A stretch of DNA of 64,000 bases from Arenicellales bacterium (GTDB taxonomy: Bacteria > Pseudomonadota > Gammaproteobacteria > Arenicellales > JAJDZL01). The notes under the pieces are model-generated. The model ran no database searches and was not told the origin of the DNA. It saw nothing but the letters and a program-made list of their open reading frames with translations. Shown piece after piece: positions 9,084-17,877 of this stretch. Made by a program: the position numbers and the translations under genes. Position 1 is the stretch's first letter. The number at the start of each line of letters is the position of its first letter. The DNA lies in assembly GCA_951813075.1 (NCBI GenBank), contig OX638343.1, forward strand, positions 1,523,999 to 1,587,998. Reading direction: 5' to 3'.

Positions 9084-9614
9084 CTAATTTGCGATCTGAG
9101 AACACACGTCGATGTATGCGTTGACCACATGATACTCTTGCCCTGTCAGCTCAATCAAGCCTTCAACGTTCCCTGGTTCCAGTGTAAATGCAAGTTTTTT
9201 GGAATCAGGGTTGGCGAGTCCTTTCAGAAGATTGACGTAACCGGCATTGGTAGCATCTACATTGCTGGACATGAATGACTCCTTTGCGTCAGCCGCAATC
9301 CAGATGTCTATATATTCGCGAACGCCAAAATCTGATTCGATCGTTCTTATATCTGATACTAACGGTGACTCCGGATGACCGAGAAGCACAGCCTGGTAGT
9401 GCTTGAAACATACGAAGGACACAAAAGTTTCAGAACCAATTTCATGGTAGGGATGACGCTCACCACAGTACAGAAACCCCTGCTCAGCAAACCAACAATT
9501 TCCCGAGCGGATCCATCCAGAAGGTTCGGGAAGTATCTGCGCGTTTGCGCTCACACTGCACAAGCAAAGTGCACTGATGACGGCAATTTTAAGTCTGTTC
9601 CATTTCAATGGCAT
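9084..9614 (-). CDS. Secreted protein of unknown function, paralog B
   Basis: A 176-residue product with signal peptide MPLKWNRLKIAVISALCLCS ending in the cleavage-like SANA. The start at 9614 has a good GGAG ribosome site six bases upstream. The mature part begins with SGNCWFAEQGFLYCGERHP, then a third cysteine (FVCF) and a C-terminal cysteine (DVCSQIAN). The spacing matches paralog A downstream, and the two probably share a transcript. Likely periplasmic or released, disulfide-bonded. I recognise no enzyme motif and give no function. Confidence 0.65.
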   Translation of the reverse strand: MPLKWNRLKIAVISALCLCSVSANAQILPEPSGWIRSGNCWFAEQGFLYCGERHPYHEIGSETFVSFVCFKHYQAVLLGHPESPLVSDIRTIESDFGVREYIDIWIAADAKESFMSSNVDATNAGYVNLLKGLANPDSKKLAFTLEPGNVEGLIELTGQEYHVVNAYIDVCSQIAN

Positions 9615-9850
9615 TTCTCCAAATCGTAGTGAATGATGTTTTGTGCATATATTACACGCGCTCTTTACAAACACGATCAAAAACAGGTGAATTTATCGAG
9701 TCGGAAATTCAGATATTTATAATTCAGTATACTTTTGAACCAGCAATGTACTCTTTCCCTTTCAAGGACAATTTACCCAGTCTTTCCCGAATCAGGGTGG
9801 GTCGGATTCAGGACGACAACACTTGTTACTTATTTCACTGAATCGTCGAC

Positions 9851-10594
9851 ATGAATTCCGAGTCTGATATGAGACTTTCAAAATACTTGTCACAAAATGG
9901 AATTTGCTCGCGACGAGAAGCCGAGAATTTTATCCGCAGGGGCTGGCTTCAGGTCGACGGAGAAGTTGTTCATAAGTTAGGCACAACTATCTCGAATAGC
10001 AGTAAGATAACACTTCATCCTGAGCTTCAAAAATTTCAGAAAAATCTCATTACGATATTGGTGAATAAACCCGTCGGCTATGTGTCGGGGCAACCTGAGA
10101 AGGGTTACAAACCAGCACTTTCCCTGATCACAAAATCCCGACAGCATATCGGCCCTGAACTTTCAGAAAATACGAGAGTCAAATGGCCGATCAAAAATCT
10201 TGCACCTGCCGGTCGTTTGGATATCGACTCCAGTGGACTGCTTGTATTTACCCAAGACGGTAGAATCGCTCAGCAACTGATTGCTCCAGATTCAAACGTT
10301 GAAAAGGAATATTTAGTCAGAGTAGACAAGAGTGTGACGGATAAGCAGATTCAGAGACTTACCCACGGACTCACGCTCGATGACGTCAAGCTCAAACATG
10401 CAAATGTCGAGCTACTGGATGTGAACTACATGCGGATCATTCTGACTGAGGGAAGAAAACGGCAGATCAGAAGGATGTGTGCTTTGGTCGGACTTGACGT
10501 GAAGGGACTGAAACGGGTACGCATTGGACAAGTTCGATTGGGTTCACTAAAGCCTGGTATGTGGCGACAACTCACACGACAAGAAAAGTTCTAG
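9851..10594 (+). CDS. RsuA/RluF-family rRNA pseudouridine synthase
   Basis: The enzyme isomerises a specific uridine in ribosomal RNA to pseudouridine. The 247 residues comprise an N-terminal S4 RNA-binding domain (about 6-55, RLSKYLSQNGICSRREAENF) and a catalytic domain with PAGRLDIDSSGLL, whose GRLD aspartate is the nucleophile. The C-terminal motif EGRKRQIRRMCALVG is typical of the RsuA/RluB/E/F group. Overall it resembles RluF (23S position 2604) most, but the target base cannot be fixed by eye. A second in-frame ATG at 9869 (MRLSKYL) is an equally plausible start. pyrD starts immediately after the stop. Confidence 0.85.
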   Translation: MNSESDMRLSKYLSQNGICSRREAENFIRRGWLQVDGEVVHKLGTTISNSSKITLHPELQKFQKNLITILVNKPVGYVSGQPEKGYKPALSLITKSRQHIGPELSENTRVKWPIKNLAPAGRLDIDSSGLLVFTQDGRIAQQLIAPDSNVEKEYLVRVDKSVTDKQIQRLTHGLTLDDVKLKHANVELLDVNYMRIILTEGRKRQIRRMCALVGLDVKGLKRVRIGQVRLGSLKPGMWRQLTRQEKF

Positions 10595-11710
10595 ATGATC
10601 GGTTACGACAGCATTCGACCGATTTTAATGCGGCTTGATGCAGAGACCGCTCACGAACAAACGCTACGGATGCTGAGCACTGTTTCTCGAAGTCGAGTGC
10701 TGAGCGCGCTGGAACATCGAATTCTTGAAACTAAAGTCCCGAACCTGCCAGTCAATGTGTTTGGTAAGAGATTCAGGAATCCTGTCGGACTCGCTGCTGG
10801 ATTTGACAAGAATGCAGTCGCGTACAAATCACTTTCCGGCATCGGATTCGGATTTGTTGAACTCGGAACAGTCACACCTGAGCCGCAACCGGGCAATCCT
10901 CGAAAACGTCTGTTTCGGGTATCGGACGATCTGGCCATAATCAATCGGCTTGGCTTCAATAGCTCAGGGTTGAAAGTTTTCAGACGCAATCTACAAACAA
11001 TCCAATCCACTCTTGAATCTGCCGTGATCGGAATCAATATCGGGAAAAACACCGCGACCCCCAACGATCTTGCTATACGAGACTATTTGCTTTGTCTTGA
11101 AGAAATATACGAGTATGCCGACTATATCGCGATCAATGTATCCTCACCAAACTCGCCTCACCTCCGAGAATTGCAGAGTGCAGCCAATTTGGATCAATTG
11201 CTTGATGCAATCATGCGAAAAGGAGATGATCTTGCTGCGGCAACCGGTCAGATCGTTCCGATCGCACTGAAAGTCTCGCCGGACTTGGACGAAAATAGTA
11301 TTGTGTCGATAGCAGACATTGCACAACAAAAAAACATCAGCGCAATCATCGCCACCAACACGACGGTCAGCCGACCCGACGCTTGCACCCATCCAGTCTA
11401 CAAGGAATCCGGTGGCCTGAGTGGCAAACCCTTGAGAGATAGATCGACGCAGGTCATACGAAATTTCGCCGAAGCCTCGGATCACAACATTCCGATCATT
11501 GGAGTAGGAGGTATTTTCAGTGCTGAAGATGCGTGGAACAAACTTCAGGCAGGTGCTTCGTTGATTCAGATTTATTCTTCGCTAATTTACAGGGGACCTT
11601 CAGTGGTAAGGGAAATTGTTGTTGGAATCAGCGAGCGCGCGAATAAGTTCGATGACAAGGATTTCGGTTCGGCGTTGAAACTGGCGTGGGAAAATCACCA
11701 GGCAGCCTGA
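10595..11710 (+). CDS. pyrD: Dihydroorotate dehydrogenase (quinone)
   Basis: PyrD oxidises dihydroorotate to orotate in pyrimidine synthesis and passes electrons to membrane quinones through FMN. The 371-residue length, the N-terminal amphipathic extension (about 1-40) and the motifs GLAAGFDKNA, NRLGFNSSG, GINIGKN, INVSSPNSPHLRELQ and IIGVGGIFSAEDA mark a class 2 enzyme. The catalytic serine lies in the NVSSPN loop. It starts on the base after the pseudouridine synthase stop, so the two are probably cotranscribed. Its stop (TGA 11708-11710) directly abuts the stop of convergent argC. Confidence 0.96.
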   Translation: MIGYDSIRPILMRLDAETAHEQTLRMLSTVSRSRVLSALEHRILETKVPNLPVNVFGKRFRNPVGLAAGFDKNAVAYKSLSGIGFGFVELGTVTPEPQPGNPRKRLFRVSDDLAIINRLGFNSSGLKVFRRNLQTIQSTLESAVIGINIGKNTATPNDLAIRDYLLCLEEIYEYADYIAINVSSPNSPHLRELQSAANLDQLLDAIMRKGDDLAAATGQIVPIALKVSPDLDENSIVSIADIAQQKNISAIIATNTTVSRPDACTHPVYKESGGLSGKPLRDRSTQVIRNFAEASDHNIPIIGVGGIFSAEDAWNKLQAGASLIQIYSSLIYRGPSVVREIVVGISERANKFDDKDFGSALKLAWENHQAA

Positions 11711-12682
11711 TCAGGAGACCGTCAGTCCTGTGTCTTCTTCCAATCCAAGCATCAGATTCATCGCCTGCACAGCAGCACCGCTGGCGCCCTTTCCCAGATT
11801 GTCGAGAATTCCGACCAGTAGAACATGACCGGAAGGGTGAGCACTGACTGAAAGATCAATTCGATTGGTGTCATTGCAGGCAGTGGGATCGAATTCAAAC
11901 TCGTCGACTGGATCAGTGTAGAGCGGTTTCAAATTGACAAACCGTTCATCGCGGTAATTCTTCTCCAGCGTTTCCCAGATCATTTCAGCACTGCCACCCG
12001 CGACATTCAGCCAAGATTTATGTAGAGGGATTTCGACTCGCATGCCTTGCGCAAATGGACCGACCCGTGGCAGAAACTGCGGCTCCACTTCCAGCCCTGA
12101 GTACTTCATCATTTCTGGAACATGCTTGTGTACGCGCTCAAGCGCGTAAGGAGCGGAATATCGCATGGAATGCATATCAAACGTCAGTGACTCCCAGCGC
12201 TCGATCATTTTGCGACCTCCACCCGTGTAGCCGGACAATGCGTGGACAACGATTGGACAGTCTGATTGCAGGATCTCGTGATCAATCAAGGGTCGCATCA
12301 GCAAAATTACTGATGTCGGGTAGCACCCGGGATTGGCAACTCGATTTGAGTTTCTGATTGTCTGTCTGGTTTCGCCGGAAATTTCTGGCAACCCATATAC
12401 CCACCCTTCATCGACACGATGTGCGGTGCTTGCGTCAATTATTTTTGTGTTGGTGGTGTCCGCCCACTGCACCGCCTGCATTGCCGCGTCGTCCGGCAAG
12501 CACAGGATGCTCAGATTCGACCGATTGATCGCATTTCTTCGGAAAGTCGGATCTTTTCTCTTGGCATCCGGGAGTGTAAGAATTTCGATATCGTCCCGAT
12601 CTGCCAAAATTTCATATATCTTGAGGGCAGTGGTACCGGCCTGACCATCAATGTAGACCGTAGGTCGTTGCTCTGAAATCAT
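11711..12682 (-). CDS. argC: N-acetyl-gamma-glutamyl-phosphate reductase, type 2
   Basis: ArgC reduces N-acetylglutamyl phosphate to the semialdehyde with NADPH in arginine/ornithine synthesis. The 323-residue protein matches the shorter type 2 ArgC family. It has an N-terminal dinucleotide fold (VYIDGQAGTTALKIYE), the active-site cysteine in NPGCYPTSVILL and the later VHALSGYTGGGRKM segment. Its ATG overlaps the potA-type stop by four bases (ATGA), so it appears to be the last gene of the polyamine-type transporter operon. It ends flush against convergent pyrD. Confidence 0.93.
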   Translation of the reverse strand: MISEQRPTVYIDGQAGTTALKIYEILADRDDIEILTLPDAKRKDPTFRRNAINRSNLSILCLPDDAAMQAVQWADTTNTKIIDASTAHRVDEGWVYGLPEISGETRQTIRNSNRVANPGCYPTSVILLMRPLIDHEILQSDCPIVVHALSGYTGGGRKMIERWESLTFDMHSMRYSAPYALERVHKHVPEMMKYSGLEVEPQFLPRVGPFAQGMRVEIPLHKSWLNVAGGSAEMIWETLEKNYRDERFVNLKPLYTDPVDEFEFDPTACNDTNRIDLSVSAHPSGHVLLVGILDNLGKGASGAAVQAMNLMLGLEEDTGLTVS

Positions 12683-13779
12683 TCGTAGTCAGCAAGCATC
12701 ACACAGTTATCATCGGACCATGTCAGACAGACTTCCCGATCGGTATCGCGTACATGTTCCAATGATCCTGATAGGTTCTGAAGTGCTACCGATACCGGAT
12801 CTTCCCGACCTTGGAGATAAATATAGAAATGGCTTCGATCACCTAGGTACGCAGACGGACCCATTGTACCTTTGACAGAATTGACTGAATCTTCGACTGA
12901 ATCAAATTCAAGTGCAAGCTTTTCCGGTCGGATTGCGAGTGTGAAATCCTGATTGACCGCGCAAACCGGCTCGCTGCACTGGATTCGCACTGAGCCCAGT
13001 TCTTTGGATTCTCCCACCGCGACACCGTCAGAGAAATCTTTCAACGTACATCGAAAGAAATTCATCGTGCCAATAAAATCTGCCACAAACCGAGATTGTG
13101 GATTTTCGTACAAGTCTGCAGGCGATGAAATTTCCATTACATCACCCTGACTCATTACTGCAATCCTGTCAGACAGAGTCAGTGCTTCTTCTTGGTCGTG
13201 CGTGACAAATACGAAAGTAATTCCGACATGCTGTTGTAGCTGACGCAGCTCAATCTGCATCTGTTCTCTGAGTTTCTTGTCCAAAGCGCCCAGTGGTTCA
13301 TCCAGCAGAAGAACCTTAGGTTGCTTGATCAGGGCTCTGGCCAGTGCAACGCGTTGTCTCTGTCCACCAGACAACTCATCGGCTTTGCGATCACCATATC
13401 CAGGCAACTTGATGAGCTCAAGCATTTGATCGATTTTTTCTTGCAGATCTACTTTCGACAATTCCGATTTACGCATGCCAAAAGCGATATTTGAGGCGAC
13501 ATTCAGGTGCGGAAATATCGCATAGTTCTGAAATACCATGTTCACCGGACGATGATTGGGCGGATTCAATGTCACGTCCTGCCCGTCAATTTCGATCGTC
13601 CCTGTTGTGGGCACCTCAAATCCTGCCAATATCCGCAACAGTGTCGTCTTACCACAACCAGATGGTCCCAGCAGCGAAAAGAATTCGCCTTTCACAACAT
13701 CAAAGTTGGCGTTGTTCACTGCACGGACACTACCAAAATCCTTGACGACATTCTTGATTGAAATGATTACTTCTGACAT
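12679..13779 (-). CDS. potA: Spermidine/putrescine-type ABC transporter ATP-binding protein
   Basis: This ATPase energises the PotBCD-like importer encoded upstream. The 366-residue protein has Walker A GPSGCGKT (about 38-45), the ABC signature LSGGQRQR, Walker B VLLLDEPLGALD and the switch histidine VTHDQEEAL. A C-terminal TOBE-type regulatory domain follows. The ATG at 13779 is preferred over an in-frame TTG three bases upstream. It lies four bases after the potC-type gene and overlaps argC. Substrate assignment to polyamines rests on family resemblance only. Confidence 0.9.
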   Translation of the reverse strand: MSEVIISIKNVVKDFGSVRAVNNANFDVVKGEFFSLLGPSGCGKTTLLRILAGFEVPTTGTIEIDGQDVTLNPPNHRPVNMVFQNYAIFPHLNVASNIAFGMRKSELSKVDLQEKIDQMLELIKLPGYGDRKADELSGGQRQRVALARALIKQPKVLLLDEPLGALDKKLREQMQIELRQLQQHVGITFVFVTHDQEEALTLSDRIAVMSQGDVMEISSPADLYENPQSRFVADFIGTMNFFRCTLKDFSDGVAVGESKELGSVRIQCSEPVCAVNQDFTLAIRPEKLALEFDSVEDSVNSVKGTMGPSAYLGDRSHFYIYLQGREDPVSVALQNLSGSLEHVRDTDREVCLTWSDDNCVMLADYE

Positions 13780-13783
13780 CAAT

Positions 13784-14587
13784 CTACACTTTTGATTGCT
13801 TGTTCAGTTGGACTCCACCGCGTCGAATTAACTCGGCAAATAATATGACGATGGTCGACAAAACGACAATAATGGCACCGAGTGCCAGTACTGACGGAAG
13901 TTTATCTGGAAATCTGAGCTGGCTCCAAATATGAACCGGCAGTGTTGCGTCGGTACCGGACAAAAAGAAAGCAAGCACAAACTCATCAAACGAAATTGTA
14001 AAGGTAAGCAACAAACTTGCAACCACACCGGGTAATATGATAGGAAATGTTACTCTCCAGAATGTCCACCAGGCATTTTCGCCTAAATCCAGTGAGGCTT
14101 CCTCAAGGCTTTTGTCGAATCCCTCCATTCTGGATATCAGCACCAACATTGAAAATGGAACACAAAGCATAAGATGGCCGATTGAGATAGTGATCAATGA
14201 TAATTTCACTCCGCCAATACTGAAAGTCATCAACAGTGAGATACCGAGAATGATTTCAGGGATTACGAGTGGAACCATAATAAATCCCACCAAGAGACCG
14301 CTTCGTCGCATACGATAGCGAGTTACAGATTTTGCCGCGAAAATGCCAAGTATGGTGCTGATGATTGCTACCGAAATCCCGACTTTCAGACTGTTGACAA
14401 GGGCATTCTGAAGCCCATGGCTATCAGCAAGCTGACTATACCACTTGAGCGTGAAGCCAACCAGTGGAAACTTCACATATGATGAATCATTGAACGAGAA
14501 TAGCGGCAACACGGCCACTGGAAGATAAAGAAATATCAGATAAATGACCGCATAGACTGCGAAACTGTTGATTCGTCGTGATTTCAC
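13784..14587 (-). CDS. potC: Spermidine/putrescine-type ABC transporter permease PotC-like
   Basis: The 267-residue inner-membrane permease has six predicted helices. The ABC-coupling EAA loop is seen as EASLDLGENAWWTFWRVTFP, where it contacts the PotA-type ATPase. Length and the opening helix FLYLPVAVLPLFSFNDS match PotC. It lies three bases downstream of the PotB-like gene and four bases before the ATPase gene, so translation is probably coupled along the operon. Confidence 0.9.
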   Translation of the reverse strand: MKSRRINSFAVYAVIYLIFLYLPVAVLPLFSFNDSSYVKFPLVGFTLKWYSQLADSHGLQNALVNSLKVGISVAIISTILGIFAAKSVTRYRMRRSGLLVGFIMVPLVIPEIILGISLLMTFSIGGVKLSLITISIGHLMLCVPFSMLVLISRMEGFDKSLEEASLDLGENAWWTFWRVTFPIILPGVVASLLLTFTISFDEFVLAFFLSGTDATLPVHIWSQLRFPDKLPSVLALGAIIVVLSTIVILFAELIRRGGVQLNKQSKV

Positions 14588-14590
14588 AGC

Positions 14591-15493
14591 CTAACTCACC
14601 TTCTTTTTGAACAATTGTGTCGCGCCGAGCAACAGACACACCGCCGCGGTAACCGTAAGCATGGAAATAATGGACAGTGCCGCGCCAAGTGGCCAGTTCA
14701 GCGCTTTGCCAAACATGGATTGAATGATATTTCCGATCATGATACCCCTGGTGCCACCGACGAGAGCAGGCGTCACATAATCACCCACAGTCGGAATGAA
14801 CACCAGCAGGCAGGCTGCGATCACACCCGGAAGTGACAGCGGAAGTGTCACCCGAATAAAGGTTGCCACTGCGGACTCTCCCAGATCGCGCGAAGCTTCG
14901 ATCAGGGATCGGTCAATTTTCTCCAATGAGACATAAATTGGCAGAATTGCAACCGCTGCCCATGCATGTGCAAGCGTTATGACAACAGCAAACGGGTTAT
15001 ACAACAGAAACTCCAGAGGTTCGGAGATGAGTCCCAAAGATAACAGACTGGAATTGATCACCCCGTTGTAGCCAAGTATCACTTTCCAGGAGAACACTCT
15101 GAGAAGATAGCTGGTCCAGAATGGAATCGTTACAAGAATGATCCAGATCATCTTGTTCTTTTGAACATGAAACGCGATGAAATAGGCCAATGGATAAGCC
15201 AGCAGTACTGTCACGAACATGACGAACGCCGAAATTCGGATTGAGCGATACAGGATCAGATAGTAGATTTTCTTTTCAAAGAAATCCCCGTAATTCTTCA
15301 AGGTGAAGGTTTGAATCAGATCTACATATTCCTGTTTCCAGAAACTCAGCGTAAAAAGTATGATCAGGGGAAACAGCAACCCCAGAAGTACAATCAGCAG
15401 GGTCGGAGAAAGAAGCGTGTAACCTCTGATTGACTCACTTCTTCGAAATTGGAGTCGTATTTTGTCGACAAGTGTGCGATCTGCCGAAATCAT
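14591..15493 (-). CDS. potB: Spermidine/putrescine-type ABC transporter permease PotB-like
   Basis: The 300-residue permease has six helices, preceded by a basic cytosolic tail of about 25 residues. The EAA loop is EASRDLGESAVATFIRVTLP. It pairs with the PotC-like permease to form the translocation path. It is separated from the upstream binding-protein gene by about 187 bases that contain two stem-loops, unlike the tight spacing of the other genes. That arrangement would allow the binding protein to be made in excess over the membrane subunits. Confidence 0.9.
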   Translation of the reverse strand: MISADRTLVDKIRLQFRRSESIRGYTLLSPTLLIVLLGLLFPLIILFTLSFWKQEYVDLIQTFTLKNYGDFFEKKIYYLILYRSIRISAFVMFVTVLLAYPLAYFIAFHVQKNKMIWIILVTIPFWTSYLLRVFSWKVILGYNGVINSSLLSLGLISEPLEFLLYNPFAVVITLAHAWAAVAILPIYVSLEKIDRSLIEASRDLGESAVATFIRVTLPLSLPGVIAACLLVFIPTVGDYVTPALVGGTRGIMIGNIIQSMFGKALNWPLGAALSIISMLTVTAAVCLLLGATQLFKKKVS

Positions 15494-15548
15494 TCGTAAA
15501 GCCGGGAGTTAGAATTCTGCGCGCTGGGGTGAAACCAACGTTATTTTG

Positions 15549-15592
15549 CTGAGTGTAATAATTCTTTGGTCTGAATTATTCAATACACTCAG
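15549..15592 (-). repeat. Bulged stem-loop between potD- and potB-type genes
   Basis: CTGAGTGT (15549-15556) pairs with ACACTCAG (15585-15592), and inside it AATAATTC pairs with GAATTATT around an eight-base loop, with a four-base bulge on one side. No T-run follows on the minus strand, so it does not look like a simple intrinsic terminator. An RNA-processing or stability element is more likely. Confidence 0.6.
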
Positions 15593-15601
15593 ATCAGTGC
15601 T

Positions 15602-15636
15602 ATTCCGGAATTCACAGAGAACGCGAATTCCGGAAT
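15602..15636 (-). repeat. Perfect 12-bp stem-loop after the potD-type gene
   Basis: ATTCCGGAATTC (15602-15613) and GAATTCCGGAAT (15625-15636) are perfect inverted copies with an 11-base loop. It lies 44 bases past the binding-protein stop and has no U-tract on the minus strand. Such hairpins commonly protect the 3' end of a binding-protein message within ABC operons. That role is inferred from position. Confidence 0.7.
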
Positions 15637-15679
15637 TTGCACAACTGATTTTTATTGAGGATCAGAAACCGATTTGTGG

Positions 15680-16813
15680 TTACAGACCCGCCTTGACCTC
15701 CTCAAACATGGCCTGAAGAACCGCTTCATTCTTGATCGGCACCTGGAAAATGCCCGAATTGAGAAGCGCGTCCGCATCTTTGGAAAGTCCGCGTTGAGCC
15801 AGTTCTTCCTCGCTCACGAGATCGAATGCTTTCTGGTTGGCGTGACCATATCCTTCCTCCAGTATCTCGAACTGACCGGAATCGGGCGACAGGAATGCAT
15901 CGATCACGTCATAGGATTTTTCAAGTTTTTCCGGATCCGCTGCACTCATCAGACAGAAACCACAAACCCAAGTCATCGCGCCTTCTTTCGGTTGCATATA
16001 TCTGACATCATAACCTTCATTCTTCAATGAAGTGAATGCGTCATTCCAAGCACTAGTGGCGACAAGTTCTCCGGCTGCCATTGAATTTTCGATATCCGTC
16101 GGACTTGTCCAGTAATAACGCAACAGCGGCAACTGCTGACGCAGCAATTCGCGAGTCTTTTCGACTTCATCATCGGTCATATCGAACGGGTTTGCAGCAC
16201 CACTGTAGATCGCCGCTACCATAACACCGTCGATCAAGCTGTCGGACATTGAGAGCCGACCGGCATACCGCTCATCCCACAAGATGCCCCAGGTTTCGTC
16301 CTCCAGATAACTTGGATCCACTAGATCCGGACGATACAGAACAGATGTCTGTCCCCAGTCGGCAGGTACGAAATAACGCTGGCCTTCGTGAACCATACCC
16401 GGTATATCTTTAAGTGTCGAGATCACATCATCCCAGTGACTCAGTCTGCTTGTGTCAATCGGTTGCAGAATTCCTGCATCTCGCCAGATTTCGACCTTGT
16501 AGGAGCAAGGATGCGTCACATCAAACTGTGCACCTGCCATCATCTTTGCAAATGCTTCCTCTTCATCTCCGAATATCGAAAAATTAGGCAATTCGCCGTA
16601 TTTATCAAGATACTGCTGATGATGCTCAACCGCGTCCCAGCCTTCCCAGGTAAAAACGTTAGGATGATCATCAGCTGCTGCACGCGCAGCACCTGTAAAA
16701 ACAGGAAATGTCACTGCGACAGCACCCAACGACGCCATATAAGCGTGGAACTGTCGTCGGGACATCTGTCCCGTCGCTCGCATTTCGATGATGTCGTCTT
16801 TTTCGTAATTCAT
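15680..16813 (-). CDS. potD: Periplasmic polyamine-type substrate-binding protein
   Basis: The 377-residue extracellular solute-binding protein belongs to the PotD/spermidine-putrescine group. It has a twin-arginine-type leader (MSRRQFHAYMASLGAVAV, residues about 17-34) ending in ARAA, preceded by a 16-residue extension from the ATG at 16813. The mature part shows family segments NVFTWEGWDAVEHHQQYLDK, QFDVTHPC, PADWGQTSVLYRPDLV, GELVATSAWNDA and MTWVCGFC. An AGGAGT ribosome site lies about 12 bases before the start. It is the promoter-proximal gene of the importer operon. The ligand is probably a polyamine but could be another small cation. Confidence 0.88.
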   Translation of the reverse strand: MNYEKDDIIEMRATGQMSRRQFHAYMASLGAVAVTFPVFTGAARAAADDHPNVFTWEGWDAVEHHQQYLDKYGELPNFSIFGDEEEAFAKMMAGAQFDVTHPCSYKVEIWRDAGILQPIDTSRLSHWDDVISTLKDIPGMVHEGQRYFVPADWGQTSVLYRPDLVDPSYLEDETWGILWDERYAGRLSMSDSLIDGVMVAAIYSGAANPFDMTDDEVEKTRELLRQQLPLLRYYWTSPTDIENSMAAGELVATSAWNDAFTSLKNEGYDVRYMQPKEGAMTWVCGFCLMSAADPEKLEKSYDVIDAFLSPDSGQFEILEEGYGHANQKAFDLVSEEELAQRGLSKDADALLNSGIFQVPIKNEAVLQAMFEEVKAGL

Positions 16814-17392
16814 AGTTTTATTTACTCCTATCTTTGTGTTTTCAATTCAATCCGTAATTTATTTTGACTACTAATTCGATCAACTAGATTATTTAATTGA
16901 ATTCAGCAATTGATTTTATAGGAATTGCACAAACTAGTTGAAATAATTCGAACAAACGAAAACGACGACTTCAGTTAACTTTGATGTTGAGCTGAGATGT
17001 CGAATTTGGGAATCGTTTGTGTGCTCCGACCTCTCCGTGTGAAGTTCAAGGAATGGAGAGTACATTGATATGAGATGAGATTGAATATCAACACAAAAGG
17101 GCCGCATTGTTCGAGATTTCTAACCAGCCAAAACCTGTATTATTCCGACGCTCAGAACTTCGGTTGACCATCATCATTCCACTGTATTATCAATGAGAGG
17201 ACCCGCAGATTAACCAATGCCAGAAAAATATTGAAAGAATCGAACAATTAAAGGAAGCTTCTGAAATGCAGAAGGCTAACGCAGCGGGCTTCGCGGAAAT
17301 AAGTGCGATGCGAAAGGAGTAGACATCCAAAGGATGAAACTAAGAAGCGATCGTCGTTGAGCCTCAGTGCCAGTGAATACGGAATTGATACC
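16814..17392. other. AT-rich gap upstream of the importer operon
   Basis: This stretch must contain the minus-strand promoter of the importer operon, but I could not single out a convincing -35/-10 pair. On the plus strand a charged, helix-like open frame with no clear start (about 17222-17322, ending SAMRKE) may be part of a decayed gene. No RNA gene or repeat was seen. Confidence 0.4.
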
Positions 17393-17695
17393 ATGACGGT
17401 CTTTCTCGGAGTCGACTACCACAAAATCAGGTATACCGATGTCTGCCCAGCGGGTGTTGGTGGTAGTTCTTATACCGATTTAGCCGATCTCGCCCTTGTC
17501 ACCGGCGACAATCCACCACACGGGGAATCCATACCATGGTACTACGGAAATGAAGATGCGTATCCGGTTCTTAGTAAGTGCCAAACCTTGCAAAAGGATT
17601 CAACAATCTTTGTAGGTGTCAACGGAAGTGTCGACGATACCAGTGCCAACTTTGTTTTTCAGATGAGAAAGAGGAAAGAAAATTTCATTGGCTAA
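17393..17695 (+). CDS. Possible small protein of unknown function
   Basis: A 100-residue frame starting MTVFLGVDYHKIRYTDV. The same frame is open upstream to a GTG at 17303, but that part has atypical, basic composition. The product contains no signal peptide or membrane helix and matches no family I recognise. It is followed by a hairpin with a T-run at 17801-17827, which could terminate it. The frame is isolated between two unrelated transcription units and its coding character is uncertain; it may be a remnant. Confidence 0.3.
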   Translation: MTVFLGVDYHKIRYTDVCPAGVGGSSYTDLADLALVTGDNPPHGESIPWYYGNEDAYPVLSKCQTLQKDSTIFVGVNGSVDDTSANFVFQMRKRKENFIG

Positions 17696-17800
17696 ATTTA
17701 CTAGGTAAGAAATAGTGGTAACAAGAGTTCCAGTTCAGTGTTATGGCTGCAGATTGTTTTCTGATCCAAAATTCTAACGGTTTCATATAATTCAAAAGTC

Positions 17801-17827
17801 AGCGAAGTGCAATTACTCTTCGCTTTT
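17801..17827 (+). terminator. Stem-loop before the porin gene
   Basis: AGCGAAG (17801-17807) and CTTCGCT (17818-17824) form a seven-base stem with a ten-base loop, followed by TTTT. It reads as an intrinsic terminator of the preceding small frame. A TATAAT box at 17786-17791 would also put it at the extreme 5' end of the porin message, so a leader stem-loop is an alternative. Confidence 0.5.
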
Positions 17828-17877
17828 ATCAGTGAATTGTTGTGTTCAATTTGTATGGGTAACTATAGGAGTAAATT

